DNA of 64,000 nt from Zingiber officinale. Taxonomy: Eukaryota; Streptophyta; Magnoliopsida; Zingiberales; Zingiberaceae. Of the stretch, positions 11,761-23,599 are shown piece by piece. Location: assembly GCF_018446385.1 (NCBI RefSeq), contig NC_056005.1, positions 96,393,171 to 96,457,170 of the forward strand, in the 5' to 3' direction. The notes below the pieces were generated by a model. That model ran no database searches and was not told the origin of the DNA. It saw nothing but the letters and a program-made list of their open reading frames with translations. The translations under genes were made by a program, and so were the position numbers. The first letter of the stretch is position 1; each line of letters starts with the position of its first letter.

Positions 11761-12965
11761 AATTTTCTCAATATGTGAACAAATCTTATACGAAATTAAA
11801 ATTAGAAAGAGATTTATTAAATAATTCTTATTTTATTTTATTTTAATAAATTAAAATTCTATTCTCTATGTGAACCCGATTCTCTTTTTTAACAAAATAT
11901 AAATTAAAATAAATATCATCTCAAAAGAAATTAGAAAGAAATTTATTAAATAATTAATATTTTAAATTATTTTATTAAATTAACCATTCGTATTCCCTTC
12001 TAACAAAATTATAAATCAAAATAAATATCAAACAAAATCAAAAAGAAATTTATTAAATAATTCTTACTTTATTTTATTTTAATACATTAAAACTCTATTC
12101 TCTTGTTCGTTTGTGCATTTCTTCGTGCATTCTTGCCATTGTCGATTTCTTCTTTTGTGCATTCTCGCCATTGCCGATTTCTTCTCTCCTATGCATCTTG
12201 CTCACCAAGGATATCATGCTCTCTTTCAACAGGTAATCCTTGGTTTATCCTTATACTGTATTGTTGCACACCCTTATTATCAGCCATAGACGTGCACAAC
12301 CAGTGGCCTTTTTTGCGGCACATGACCAAATCGTAACGACTTGCTGTCGCCTCCTTGGCCGTAGATGCGCGCGACCATTGACCTCTTTAGCGACGAGCGA
12401 CCTATGACCTCTTTGGCAACATGCGACCAAATTGCAGCGACTTGCTACCGCCTCCTTGGCCATAGTCGTTGCCACCGTTAGTTTTCCAACCTTGCTAATA
12501 TGTATGGTAGTTTCTACAATTACCAACCTTGCTTAATCTCGCATATTGGTTTTTCTACTAAATTAATTTTAAAAATAGAAATATGATGTATTTTGTGCAG
12601 TGTGATTGTTCGTGTAACATAAGTCATACTTTATCATTTGATCCATGTTTGACAAATTAGTGATATACTTAAGTAGGTATTTCTGAAACAACTAAGAAAG
12701 TAGTTTAAAATTAGTTAACTAAATCTATGTCATGTCATCATACTGAAATTGTCACTCTCTTTTTTCTCTTGGCAATTTATGTTTTAAGTTGGATAATATT
12801 TATGGTGTTCTCTACAATTACCCGCCTTGCTTAGTCTCGCGTATTAATTTTTCTAATGAAATTTTTGTTAAATGCTCTTCTGCTTGTGTACAGATTATAT
12901 GTTACTTGCATCTTAACATTTTTCAATTGTTCTATATATTTTGAATTGGCTCTAGTTTTCACAAA
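11761..12965. other. CACTA 5' non-coding region
   Basis: The interval is AT-rich to about 12100, then has a stretch with repeats of GCGACC, TTGCTACCGCCTCCTTGG and ACCTCTTTGGC (12330-12480). The short open frames here resemble nothing known. It probably holds the tnp2 promoter and a leader intron. Confidence 0.4.
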
Positions 12966-15346
12966 ATGACGATTGACAAAAGTTGGATGAATTTAATGAA
13001 TCAAAGCTCTGGTGAATATAAAAATGGTGTTTGGATGTTTGTACATGTGATGTCAAGAACACCAATGAAGAGGGGAAAAATAAGATGTCCATGTAATAAT
13101 TGTTTGAATCATCGGCTACATCCACCAAGCTTAGTAGAGATACACCTAGTATGATATGGCATACAACAGTCATACAAAGCGTGGGATTACCATGGTGAGC
13201 AATATGAACATCCACCAATAGAGCATAAAGTTTTATCTGATTCTGATACTGATACCCCAGATGAAATGACAAATGTTCTAGCTGATTTGATGGGACCAGT
13301 AGAGATTGGAGAATCTAGTGAGCCTATTCAACAAGAATGTTTCCAAACTGAGAATTTCGATGATACGTTGGAGGAAATTGAGAAAGAACTATATCCGGGA
13401 TGTATAAATTTCTCGACACTTAATTTCTTGGTAAAATCAATGCATGTGAAAGTACTCAACAAGTGGAGTAACAAGTCTTTTGATATGTTACTTAAGTTAA
13501 TGAAGCAAGCATTTCCTCAAGCAATATTACCCAACTCACACTATGAGACAAAGAGAAAGCTCCATGAATTGGGACTAGAGTATGAGTCAATCCATGTTTG
13601 TGAACACGATTGTGCTCTTTTCTGGAAAAAAAAATGTCGGGTTTGAGAATTATCCTATATGTGGCTCGAGTATATGGGTTGACAAAAATACAAAAGGAAA
13701 AAAAGTACCAAAAAAGGTGATGCGATACTTTCCCCTAACTCCTAGATTAAAGCGTTTGTATAATTCGCATACCGCAAAAGATATGAGATGACATGATGTT
13801 GAGCGACCAAAAGAGAATGGTATTTTAAGATACCCAACAGATGGTTCTACTTGGAAGATGTTCGATGATAAATTTCTAGTATTTGGCATGGATCCTAGAA
13901 ATGTGTGTCTTGGTTTGGCAACAGACGGTTTTAATTCATTTGGTAGCATGAACACTGCTTACAGTATGTGGTCTGTTATAGTTGTTCCATATAACATGCC
14001 ACCTTGGAAGTGTATGAAGTCTGAAAACATGATATTGTGTTTATTAATACCTGGACCGACATCTCTTGGAAAAGACATGGATGTATTCCTTCAGCCACTT
14101 ATAGAGGAGTTAAAAAAATTGTGGGAATGTGTGAATACTCGAGATGCAGTGACTAGTGATACTTTCTTAATGCGTGCAACAGATTTGTTGACCATCAATG
14201 ATTTCCCTGCATATGCTTTAATGTTTGGATGGAGTACAAAAAGGTATAAAGCATGTCCAACTTCTAATGAAGAAACTCCTTCAAAAGGCATAAGGAGTAA
14301 GATAGCCTATATTGGGCATAGACGTTTTCTTCCTCTAAATGATCCAATGAGGCGAAGCAAACAATTTGATGATCAGATGGAAAGGAGATCTCCTCCTAGT
14401 GAAATAACTGTTGAAGAAATCTTAGCTCAGTTATAATATGTGCATGTTGGTATTCCGGGAAAATATAAGCAATATGGAGGTATAAAACGCAAGCGTTCTC
14501 CCATCGAGCTTAATTGGTCGAAAAAGAGCATATTGTTTCAGCTAGAATATTGGCAACACTTGCCACTTCGGCATAACTTAGATGTAATGCACATCGAGAA
14601 GAATGTAAGTGATAATGTTCCCAGTACGTTGTTGAATATAGAAGGAAAATCAAAAGACACAGAAAATGCGAGACTAGATCTTCAAGACATGGGGATCAGG
14701 AAAGAGTTGCATCTCTATAAAGATGGAAATAAATGGAAGACGCCACCAATAACATATACATTAAGTTCTCAAGAGAGAAGATTATTTTGTCAATTTATCA
14801 AATCAATGAAGTTTCCGGATGATTTTACCGCCAACTTAGCAAAAAAATGTCAATGAGGCCACTAGTAAAATTTTGGGACTTAAGTCTCATGACTGTCATG
14901 TTTTGCTCCAGCGTTTATTGCCGGTAGGAATCAGGTCATTCTTGAACAAAGAGGTTCGTGAAACTATTATTGAGTTGTGTAATTTCATTCAACAAATATG
15001 TGCCAAGACATTGAACGTGAGTGATCTTAAATTGTTGGAGACAAGTATTGATGCTCATGTAGTGCAAGAACTTAATTCACAACCATTGCAATTAGTGGTA
15101 GAATTACCAGAGTTAGAGAATGTCAACTTCTATCGTGATGATATCGAACCAACCGAGGTTATCAATATCGATCATTTGCAGCAAAATATAGGTGATTTTG
15201 TAGTTGATGACAACGACTTTAAAGATGACACATTAGAAGAATATGATGAAGAAGATGACGGTACTGTTGAAATTGACGATGATGATAGTATTGACATTGA
15301 AACTAATGGCACAACTTTAGAAGAAGTAAGAAATATATTTATATGA
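12966..15346 (+). pseudogene. CACTA tnp2-type transposase, broken and internally deleted
   Basis: The N-terminus at 12966-13154 is a transposase-associated domain with RGKIRCPCNNCLNHR (a zinc-binding CxC motif). The tnp2 core runs through 13266-14856, with SHYETKRKLHELGL, NVCLGLATDGFNSFG, LFGW-like YALMFGW and LDVMHIEKNV. Breaks are a TGA at 13152, a frameshift at the A run near 13627-13635, a TGA at 13789, a TAA at 14434 and a second A-run frameshift near 14840. After GIRSFLNKEVRETIIELCNF (near 14930, the start of the DUF4218 region) the sequence jumps to an acidic C-terminal tail ending at 15346. Most of DUF4218 and all of DUF4216 are therefore missing, and the product would be inactive. 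Confidence 0.82.
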
Positions 15347-15450
15347 AGTAATGTTTGTTTATTCTATTCATGTTGTATATATAGTCCATTTATTCATGAT
15401 TTATGATTTCATTCATTTATTCATGTTATTAATTTGATTTTTTTTACAGG

Positions 15451-17669
15451 ATGTCTAGTTTGGATGGTAGTAGTTCAGGCGCTAATGAGGGTGGATCAGG
15501 AGGTGATGGAAGAGGTAGACAAATGACATAGAGACAACAATCTTGTAGTAGAGTTCTTGAGAAGGCATTAAAGGTAAAAAAAGATAAATTGAAGGTTGAA
15601 TTTGAAGAGCATACTGGAGGTAGTCTTAGAGAAAATGAAAAATGGTTTAATAACTTGATAGCTCAAATAGTTCAAGACACAATATCTCCTCATATTACGG
15701 GTTAGGAGGATGTCTCTTTGGTCAAAAAACAACTTATATTTGATCTTGATGTAAGATTGGGAAATTACATTATGTTCTTTAATGTATTATGTTCTTATTA
15801 TATAATAATTTATGTTATTTATGAGTTTTTTTTGGCAGAACAAATTTGAATATGAAAAGACAAACTTGGTGATGACAGAGGTAGAGCGGTTTGCCATGAG
15901 AGCTATTCAAGAAGGAAGGTATAAAATGAGGAGACATTGGAAGCAACTTGGGGGATTTGGCAATAAAGATGCACCAAAGAGGAAGCCGTACAAGGGAGTA
16001 AGCCAAGATGATTGAGATTTTCTTTGTGATTATTTTGGCAAAAAAAATAAATGGTTAGTAATAATTAAATTAGTTGATAAATATTTTTTTATTGTTCCTT
16101 ACACTAATATTATTTTTTTTATAGGAAATGTCTAAAAAGAATACTAATAATCGGTTTAATAGACCACTTGAAGCCGCCCATGGATCGAAGACTTTGGTTC
16201 AACATTATCACAAAGTTGGAAGTTTTATTTGAAAGTAAAATTTCTTATCACAATTTATATGATAATAAATTGTTTCATTTTTTTAAGGTCGATCCTATGA
16301 CAAGAGAGCTTCCGAGTGTGATCGACACATTTGAGAAATTTTTTCACAAAGGAGGACAATGGAAGAATGATTGGGTTGCACAAAAACATATAAATATCTT
16401 TTACTATTTTATCAATGGTGAGCATTGAAAACATGTAAGCTTTTCTCAGTGTGCCATATAAATTGGATGTTTGTCATTCAAAGTACTTTGGACTTATTTA
16501 CCCAATGCAGAGAGCTAGGAAAAGAAAGAGAGCACTACAATTGTTCCTCATCACAGTTAGTACTGAGCAAATTTTATTTGAAGAATTTTGTTGTTGAAAG
16601 TTACATATTCAAGCAAACAGTTCATATATCTTTAACTATGTACATATATAGTATTGTAGAAAAAGAGAAGTTGATGGATAATAATAATCTTTAACTACAC
16701 TTTGAGACAATGCAAGGCATCCTTTAAAAGGGATGAAATAAGAATATATAAGGCATTCCTTCACCACACACCACGCTTATATTAGAATGACTGAACCTAT
16801 TTGATTGTTAACATTCATAGCCCCTTGAGTAGATGAGAGCACAGGGGGGTTGATGGTGGCCCCCACCCTCTAACTTTTGACCAACAATTTATAAATTCTG
16901 TTGTTAACATAGAATTGGGTAAGACTTTCTGTACCTAATTATGTAATAGGTGTTCGCATGTTTCTATTACTTGCATGTTTCTTAATGTTTTGTTTTAAGA
17001 ATTTTGTTTAATGAATATCTATACATAATAGTTGCTACTTGATCTAATTGTATTTTGATTGTGTTCTCTGCATATATAGTTAATACGAACTTCACATAAT
17101 TCCTTCTGCTCCATCGAATTAATGTAAATTCAAATATCATTTGGTTATTTATTTGTATATTTGATGATTAATTTGTTTATAATTGTTTACATATTATTGA
17201 TATATTTATTCATAAAAATTAAATTCATTAATCCATTGTTTTGCATACTAATATTTTCTTTTAGGCTGAAATGATAGATTTTCGATTGACTCAATCAGAA
17301 AGTGAAGTATTCACCTCTACTGTTGATAATGTGTGTTAGCCAAAGGATGTCGATATCATGACGCAAGTCTTAGACTCACGGTCTCATTACGTGAAGGGTT
17401 TAGGTCCATTACCTAAACTATCTGTAGTGGGTGGTTCTAGAGCCACAAACATCAGTTCAAAATATCATGATGATTATGAAAAATTTGCAACTATGCAAAA
17501 AACAATCGATGAACAGAATCTGACAATATGTGAGCAACATCAAAGATTTGAAGCATTATTGCACCAACTTCAACAAGTCATTCTTGGCTTCTCATTTCAA
17601 GCTCCACCGACATGCTCTTTAATTCGATCTCCTCCACCACCTCCCCCACCCCCATCATCGACTATGTAG
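15451..17669 (+). pseudogene. CACTA tnpA-type (plant transposase Ptta/En/Spm) remnant
   Basis: Separate exon-like pieces, each after a T-rich AG acceptor, lie in the right order. The first (from 15451) starts with a Gly/Ser-rich N-terminus. The second (15840-16015) contains EVERFAMRAIQEGRYKMRRH. A third (about 16127-16420) carries PLEAAHGSK and then DPMTRELPSVIDTFEKF. The last (17265-17669) contains AEMIDFRLTQSESEVF, VKGLGPLPK and a Pro-rich tail. In-frame stops at about 15529 (TAG), 15703 (TAG), 16013 (TGA) and 17337 (TAG) would mostly be Trp or Gln codons in related proteins. Proteins of this type bind subterminal repeats and help excision. Confidence 0.65.
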
Positions 17670-17819
17670 TTTTATGTTTTGCAACATTATGTAATGCGTA
17701 TTTTGCTACTTATGTTCTTTTGGATAATATTTGACTAGTTGTCTTCATGTTTTAAAAATATTTGACTAATTAGTAGTAAATTGTACTTTTGTGATGCATT
17801 TTAGACACATTATAAAGTT

Positions 17820-18180
17820 GCCACTGAATGAACAATATATTTTGTAATGCATAGAATGTGTCACAAATAATTAAAGAAAAAATGTAGCAAAAATACATTT
17901 CACGATGCATGAAATGCGTTGCAACATGTTAGAACCTTTTGGCGACACATAAAAGGTGTCGCCAATATTAATGTTGCGAAATGACATCACCTTTGGCGAC
18001 ATCATTTGGTGACGTAATAAAAGAAGGTGTCGTCAATACTTGCGTCGCGAAATGTTGTAACCTTTGGCGACGCGTACCTTAATGTGTTGTCAAATATTAT
18101 ATTGACATTTGCATACGAACTAATTGCGATGTATGTCGGCGACGCGTGTTTGCATCATAAATTGTTCTACGACATATTTT
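17820..18180. repeat. CACTA right subterminal repeats
   Basis: GGCGACAC, GTGTCGCCAA, TTTGGCGACG and CGTCGCGAAATG motifs recur in both orientations across this stretch and mirror those at 11400-11760. Confidence 0.65.
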
Positions 18181-18197
18181 ATATACATATGATGATG

Positions 18198-18340
18198 AAC
18201 TCCCGTCATGCGGGGTCCTGGAGAAGGATCCATTGTACGTAGCTTTACCTTATTTTTTGCAAGAGATTGTTTCTAAAATTCGAATCCGTAAATTTTTGAT
18301 CACATGATAATAATTTTATCGTTGCACTAAAATTCTCCCT
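18198..18340 (-). repeat. Au-type SINE, decayed
   Basis: Read on the minus strand, it has a degraded tRNA head, a box-B-like ATTCGAAT, then the body segments CTCTTGCAAAAAATAAGG, CGTACAATGGATCC and CATGACGGGAG. It is the same family as the better preserved copy at 28541-28700. Box A is badly worn. Confidence 0.65.
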
Positions 18341-19475
18341 TCAAAGTATATTAATAAAAGAGATTAATATAATATATACCTTTTATTAATATAATATATA
18401 CTTTCTAGGTAAATTCGATCCTTTCTATACCGTCAGTAGTCAGTGTCCCGACATAATTCAACAGCGTCAGTGGGGTCCTCAAGAGGATCAGTGGGCCCAT
18501 CTACCTATACAGATCGAATTGTGTCTATTTTCCATAGTATTTAAAAACATAACATATATGATTGTTCAAAATAAATATTAAACAACAAAATGATAAATAA
18601 AATTGTTTCCTGCGTCGGCACGTTCCCTTGTCGATACACTGCTACGAGTCGCAGTATCTTTGACCTAAATCGCCATTTGCGGTTATATTTCTTAGTGTTC
18701 TTGGATTTGTCAACTGCGGCTGACAAAAGTCACTCTGACTAAAAAATTTTGGGATTCCCGTCAAGTCATCCGCAATATTATTATTATTTTTAATTTATAT
18801 GAAAAATATATATATATATATGATGAACGAGGAATCCTGACTGACCACTTTTGTCTCTCTCAAAGAGCACAATGAAGCTAAGCGAGCTCCAATCCCAGCG
18901 TTTCTTACGACTAACTAACTTAATTTACCAAGTTGCTTCTCATAAGTAATGCAGTGCAGTGCAGTGCAGTGAGGTGAGGTGAGTGATGTGAATTATCTCC
19001 ATGCATGCAACCAAACCGGTTCGTTTCCTTCCATTATTTGAATCCGATTCCCTGAGTTGTCATCTGCATCTGCATCATCTGAATGCTGCAGCTAGCTACC
19101 TCTCTTGGAGGAGTTGTCCCAGTGTCCATCACTGTTAGTCCACAGTGGTCGAAGCAGGTTCAGTACAGAGCAAGCCACTGCAACGTGGCCAAACACTCAG
19201 CTTTTGCTTCGACTGCAATCATACAACGAGTTTTATATTTTCTTTTTGGCCTTCCGAAAGTAAGTTTCTCTCGATCAAAATCCTTAAGAATATGCATGGC
19301 GCCTATGGGTTGCTGTCCTATCGTCAATCATTTGCACTCTCCAGCTCATGAGTCATGGCCGCGTAACTAGCTAGCTAGCTGCAGTATCCATGTGCATCTG
19401 TATAATATACAGTTTTATGAGCATGAAGTAAACATGTATAAAATAAATAAATTGAGAGGAAAAGAAAAATATTAT
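18341..19475. other. Intergenic, no gene recognised
   Basis: The interval holds AT-rich DNA, a short TA run near 18809-18820 and a pentanucleotide tract (four GCAGT units, 18951-18970, then two GAGGT units). The open frame at 19083-19370 matches no family known to me. An inverted pair, GCTGCAGCTAGCTA near 19085 and TAGCTAGCTGCAG near 19370, could form a long hairpin but has no known meaning. Confidence 0.4.
18951..18980. repeat. Pentanucleotide microsatellite
   Basis: Four GCAGT units are followed by two GAGGT units. Confidence 0.8.
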
Positions 19476-20347
19476 TGATCATGTCTGAGTGTTGAGTCGA
19501 TAGATGCTGGGACGTGGTGTTCTCTGTTATCTTTGACTGGTGATGCGGATCTCCGGCGGATCTGCAAAGAAGCCGAGCCAGGAGAGGTTTTCCGACGACG
19601 ACCCTCCGACATTCAAGTCAGACAGCGAAGAAGAAGAACAAGGCAACGTTACTGTGGCTAGAGTGATGAAAATTGTATAACTCCGTCGAAATCTGGGGGT
19701 CCTTATATAGGACTCTGAGGACGCGGGCACGCTTCTCGATGTGTACACGCTTCCCCAAACATATCTCGGTAGGATTGTGTCAGAAAAGCATATCTGACGT
19801 CATTCCACAATCGTCCGAGCATATCCCTTATATGACGGTAGAAACTTCCACCGTACGATACTCTGTCTGCTCCGGCCGCCAGCCATGCTGTTTATCGGCG
19901 GTAGGCGTCTCGAGGATAATGTTACCAGTTGTCCCTTTTGTCTCCTTACGCTCTTACCTGTTCTCGGTCGAGCGGATCAACCGCTCGGCGCTCATGACTT
20001 TCGGGAATGCGCATACCTCGGCCAGGGCGGGGGAAGCCCTGCTCATGTGCTCGGATGGGATTGTGCCTTATTGTCCTGTGGCCCGGCCGAGCGGCCTGTC
20101 CGTCCGGCCTATAAACTCTTTCTCCTTGAGCATCGGAAACTCGACCCTTGGTCGGACTGTCTCTCGTCCGGTCCGGGAGATCCTTGGCCGGATGTCAGGT
20201 CGGACGGATGCTTGGTCGGCTTACTATTCCGCTCGGCACGACCTCTATCCGCTCAACACGACCTTGGGGTTGACCCTCTTAACCATTGACATCTACGTGT
20301 CATTGACCTCCCGTTAATAAAGATCTCCTGTCTTTATCACCGGATCA
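19476..20347 (-). mobile_element. Solo LTR of the Tat-type Gypsy family
   Basis: On the minus strand it begins TGATCCGGTGATAAAG and its other end, on the plus strand, reads TGATCATGTCTGAG, so the termini match the TGATCC...GGATCA ends of the complete element at 38375-48799. It is flanked by a perfect 5-bp duplication, ATTAT (19471-19475 and 20348-20352). The same GCCGAGCGG-rich middle and a minus-strand TATATAAGG promoter (near 19704) are present. No internal region remains, so LTR-LTR recombination removed it. Confidence 0.88.
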
Positions 20348-21149
20348 ATTATAAAAATAAATATCTACTGCTTTTTCTTATGAGTTAGCTCGTTTGATAT
20401 ATATGAACTCCCAAATTCCTTGCGATAAAACCTTCTGCCTTGTCTCTGCTGTGAGCCATCTCAGATTTGATTGATTATATCAGATACATATTAAGCCTTT
20501 GTTTTTTTTTTTTTTTAATCCTCTTTGGATTTACCTGCTTCAGATTATATTATTTTATATATATATAGCTAGAGGACTGAACCACAACCAACGGTAAATT
20601 TTTTTTTGAAAAAAAAATCAGAATCTGACACTAAACAGGGATGGGATATTGGACATCCATTGCCCCAGAATATTATAAATATATAGGTAATGCTGCTATA
20701 TTTATTGTAAAAAGCATTTATTTACAGCTTTTTCAGGAACAGTGCAGTGTAGTACATATTGAGAGAATTTTACCAGCTTTTACGATGCTGAAGAATAACT
20801 TTATGAGTAGTTGGTTTGAAATTATTCTTGATAATTTTAATTATTTATTTAAGATTATCAAAGAAAATTTTATTTAATTTAAGTAATCGATAATTTTTGA
20901 GTAATATTCTATATCTGACATGTCAGTAAAAAAGACATACAATTCGGAATCAGAAAACTTAGGAAAATTGAGTTTTTTGTTGATTTCGGAGTTAACAAAT
21001 TTTTTTTATTCAAAATATCCTTGAATAAGAAAAAAAATGTGATAAAAAAATATATATAAAGAAAAAAAATAAAAAAATATAAAAAATAAAATAAAAAACT
21101 TTTTTAAAAATTTAAGAAAAATGTAAAAAAACATAAATCAGATTCTGCC
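20348..21149. other. AT-rich intergenic DNA, no gene
   Basis: The stretch has long A and T runs, including a T run near 20502-20516 and A-rich DNA at 21030-21130. The open frame at 20641-20877 resembles nothing known. It may include the unrecognisable remainder of the Copia element that ends near 21150. Confidence 0.4.
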
Positions 21150-21179
21150 CAAAATTCATTTGGTAAATTTTTTCTTTTG

Positions 21180-21693
21180 AGCATGCATCTCATACTTTCA
21201 ACAATAGTTCTATTTTTCCTTTCATTTACATCATTTTTTTGTGGTGTAAAATGAGCTGTCAACTCATGTCTTATATCATGTTCTCTAAATATTTCTCAGC
21301 TTCATTTGAAATATATTCGCCACCACGATCAGTTCTTAAAGTTTTGATACGAAGCCCAGTATAATTCTCAACTTCAATTTTAAAATATTTAAAAGCTTGA
21401 AATGCTTGTGACTTTTCTTTGAGAAATTTAATCCATACCTTCCTTGTGAAGTCATCAATGAAAGTAATAAAAAACTTACTCCCACCAAGTGATTCTGTTG
21501 GCATATTTCCTCAAAGATCATAATGAACAAGCTTCAATGGTCTTTTTGCTCTCCAAGTTGTTTGTTGTGGGAATGGATCTCTGTGTTGCTTTTCAAGTTG
21601 ACATGTTTCACAAACTTCTTCAACTTGATCAATCTTTGGCAGCCCTCTAACCATCTCTTTTGTCGATAACAACTTTAAACTTCCATAATTCAA
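21180..21693 (-). pseudogene. Copia integrase fragment
   Basis: The minus-strand frame at 21693-21511 gives a GAG-pre-integrase end (CETCQLEKQHRDPFP). The overlapping frame at 21504-21271 gives the integrase core with FITFIDDFTRKVWI and LRTDRGGEYIS, the first and second catalytic Asp regions. Beyond a frameshift, 21270-21180 matches the next stretch of integrase (ERKNRT-like), which normally carries the catalytic Glu. No reverse transcriptase follows. Confidence 0.82.
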
Positions 21694-23566
21694 GTGTCCA
21701 AAGTTTCTTCATTCTTACTTTGATGAATAAAAGCACTTTCAGTTTGCTTGTCATCTTCTTGCTTAAACCAACAATCTGTAGCTTTATGTCCAGGCTTGCA
21801 ACAGTGACTACACTTGATGTAACCATTTTTTTTATCATATGTTTGTTTGTGCCAGCAATCTATAGCTTTATGCCCTGGTTTTTGACAATAGCTACATTCA
21901 ATATAACCATGCCCTCGACCTCTTTGATATCCACCATCTCCTCTTCCTCTTTCAAACTTAAAACTTTGGTTTTCATTGCTATTATTTTGATGGTATTGTT
22001 GAATATTTCTTCCTCTTCCGTGAGAGCTTGAATCACCACGCCCTCTGAAATTTTTGCCCCTACCATGATAGGATGAACTACGACCTCTAATTGAAAGTTG
22101 GGATTTAAGAGTTTGATCAGATTGTTGTAATTGGGGAAATAATAGACTAATTTTCACTTCGTGGGCTTTCAGAATGCTTTGTAGATCCTCCAAAGTCGTA
22201 CTCTTCAAATCTCTTGTCTGCTCAATAATATTAACAAAACTAAAATATTTTTCAGGAAGAGAACGAAGTACCTTTTGTACAATTCTGAGATCATCCAAAA
22301 GACCAAAACTTCACCATTCAAAGCTGATCCGGCAGTAAGGTCGGGGGACCCCTCTGGAGGGGAGTCAACGCCACATGGAGGTCAAAGGCCAAAAGGGGGT
22401 CAGCAGGAGGCCCGGCCGACCGGAAAAGGGGTGGGTCGACCGACCGATCGGGTCCGGACGGAATCAAAGACAACCCGATGGGGAGTCGAGTTTCCGACGC
22501 TCATGGCGAACAGGGTCGCCAGGCCGAGCGGGCAGTCCGCTCGGCCAAGGCGTAACGTATCGAGACTGTAAAGTAACAGTCTCAGCCGAGCACGCGATCA
22601 GGAATCTTCCCGGTCGGACGGAGAGGTGCCTTCCGAGCGGTTGGACACTCGGCTCGGGGAGAGAAGAGACAAAAGGACAAGGGGACATTGGGGAATATCT
22701 TCTGACAATGGGCATGTTCGACGACTAAGCATATGCAGAATCCCACGGCAGAAGGTTCTGCTGTCCCATCATAGACGTGCTCGGACTGTAACAGTATGGT
22801 GTCAGACATGCATCTCTGTGAAACTCATGCTACGGTATGGTAAAGGACACGTGTACGCCTCGGTAGGTGTGCATAAGCCTCCCCCACAGCTCTATATAAG
22901 AGCCCTTAGACTTCGACGGAGGTACGCGATCACACGATTTCTCATCTTGGGAGCCACTTCATTATTTTCCTCTTGCCTGACCTGAGCGTCGGAGGGTCGT
23001 CGCTGGGAACCCCTTCCCGGCCCAACTTTCTTGCAGGTTCGCGGGAGATTGGTGTAGCTGGTTGGAGATAGCGGAGAGCGCCACGTGCCCAGCGTCCGTC
23101 GACTCAACGTTCGGACAGGATCAGAAGCCATTTGATTCACTATAGACCCGACTTTTGTAAAATACTCGGCAATACTATCATTGTCTTTCATCTCTAATTT
23201 TTCAAATTCTTATCTCAAAATTTGAAGTTGAATATTCTTCACTTGTTCATCACCTTTATAAGCTTTTTGTAGAATTTCCCAAGCTTGCTTTGATGTTGTT
23301 GCTTTGAGGATTTTCTCATACACCCTTTTGTCTATTGCGAGATTGATCTGATTAAGAGCATGAGTGTCCTTCTTCTGATTAATCACAAAAACTTTCTTTT
23401 CAGCATCACTCAAGGTGTCTTCATCTTCAGGCTCAATGAACCCTTTATCGATTATATTCCATAAGTCGAATGCTTTCAACCAAACTTCAAATCTGCTGCT
23501 CCAATAATCATAATCTTCTCCGTTGAAAGTATGTGGAAATGGAGTAGCAACATTTCTAGATGTCAT
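21690..23566 (-). pseudogene. Copia gag, interrupted by a solo LTR
   Basis: The N-terminal part (23566-23210, starting at an ATG 20 bases past the primer site) has the plant Copia gag pattern with YDYWSSRFEVWLKAFDLW and TSKQAWEILQKAYKG. An in-frame TGA at 23210 breaks it, and it resumes to about 23124 (EYFTKVGSIVNQM). After the solo LTR it continues at 22319-21690 with RIVQKVLRSLPEKY, a Gly/Arg-rich stretch and two CCHC zinc knuckles, CSYCQKPGHKAIDC and CSHCCKPGHKATDC. A further frameshift lies just after the insertion. Gag would bind and package element RNA if intact. Confidence 0.85.
22325..23123 (+). mobile_element. Solo LTR of the Tat-type Gypsy family, inside Copia gag
   Basis: It begins TGATCCGGCAGTAAGG and ends TTCGGACAGGATCA. 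The flanking 5-mers are AAAGC (22320-22324) and GAAGC (23124-23128), a target duplication with one mismatch. The LTR hairpin GCCGAGCGGG-CAG-TCCGCTCGGC is at 22523-22545 and a TATATAAG promoter is near 22903. The insertion splits the minus-strand Copia gag, which dates it after that element. Confidence 0.88.
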
Positions 23567-23585
23567 TTTTCTTGAGTTTCAACTC

Positions 23586-23597
23586 GCTCTGATACCA
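23586..23597 (-). other. Copia primer-binding site (initiator tRNA-Met)
   Basis: On the minus strand this reads TGGTATCAGAGC, two bases inside the LTR end. It is the usual Copia minus-strand primer site. Confidence 0.85.
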
Positions 23598-23599
23598 AT

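Larger units (their letters stand above)
11396..18185 (+). mobile_element. Degraded CACTA (En/Spm) DNA transposon
   Basis: The element is recognised by a tnp2-type transposase remnant followed by a tnpA-type remnant, and by subterminal repeats of the TTTGGCGACGC / GCGTCGC type at both ends (about 11400-11760 and 17820-18180). Clean CACTA terminal repeats and a 3-bp target duplication were not found, so both limits are approximate. An unexplained segment of about 0.8 kb (16430-17260) lies between tnpA exons and may be intron or insertion. Nonsense codons and frameshifts show that the element cannot encode its own transposase. Confidence 0.8.

Noticed and set aside
19083-19370. 95-codon plus-strand frame with a flanking inverted repeat, considered as a gene or microRNA precursor
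   Set aside because: The protein resembles nothing known, and the paired arms are only about 13 bases and 280 bases apart. No known microRNA sequence was recognised.
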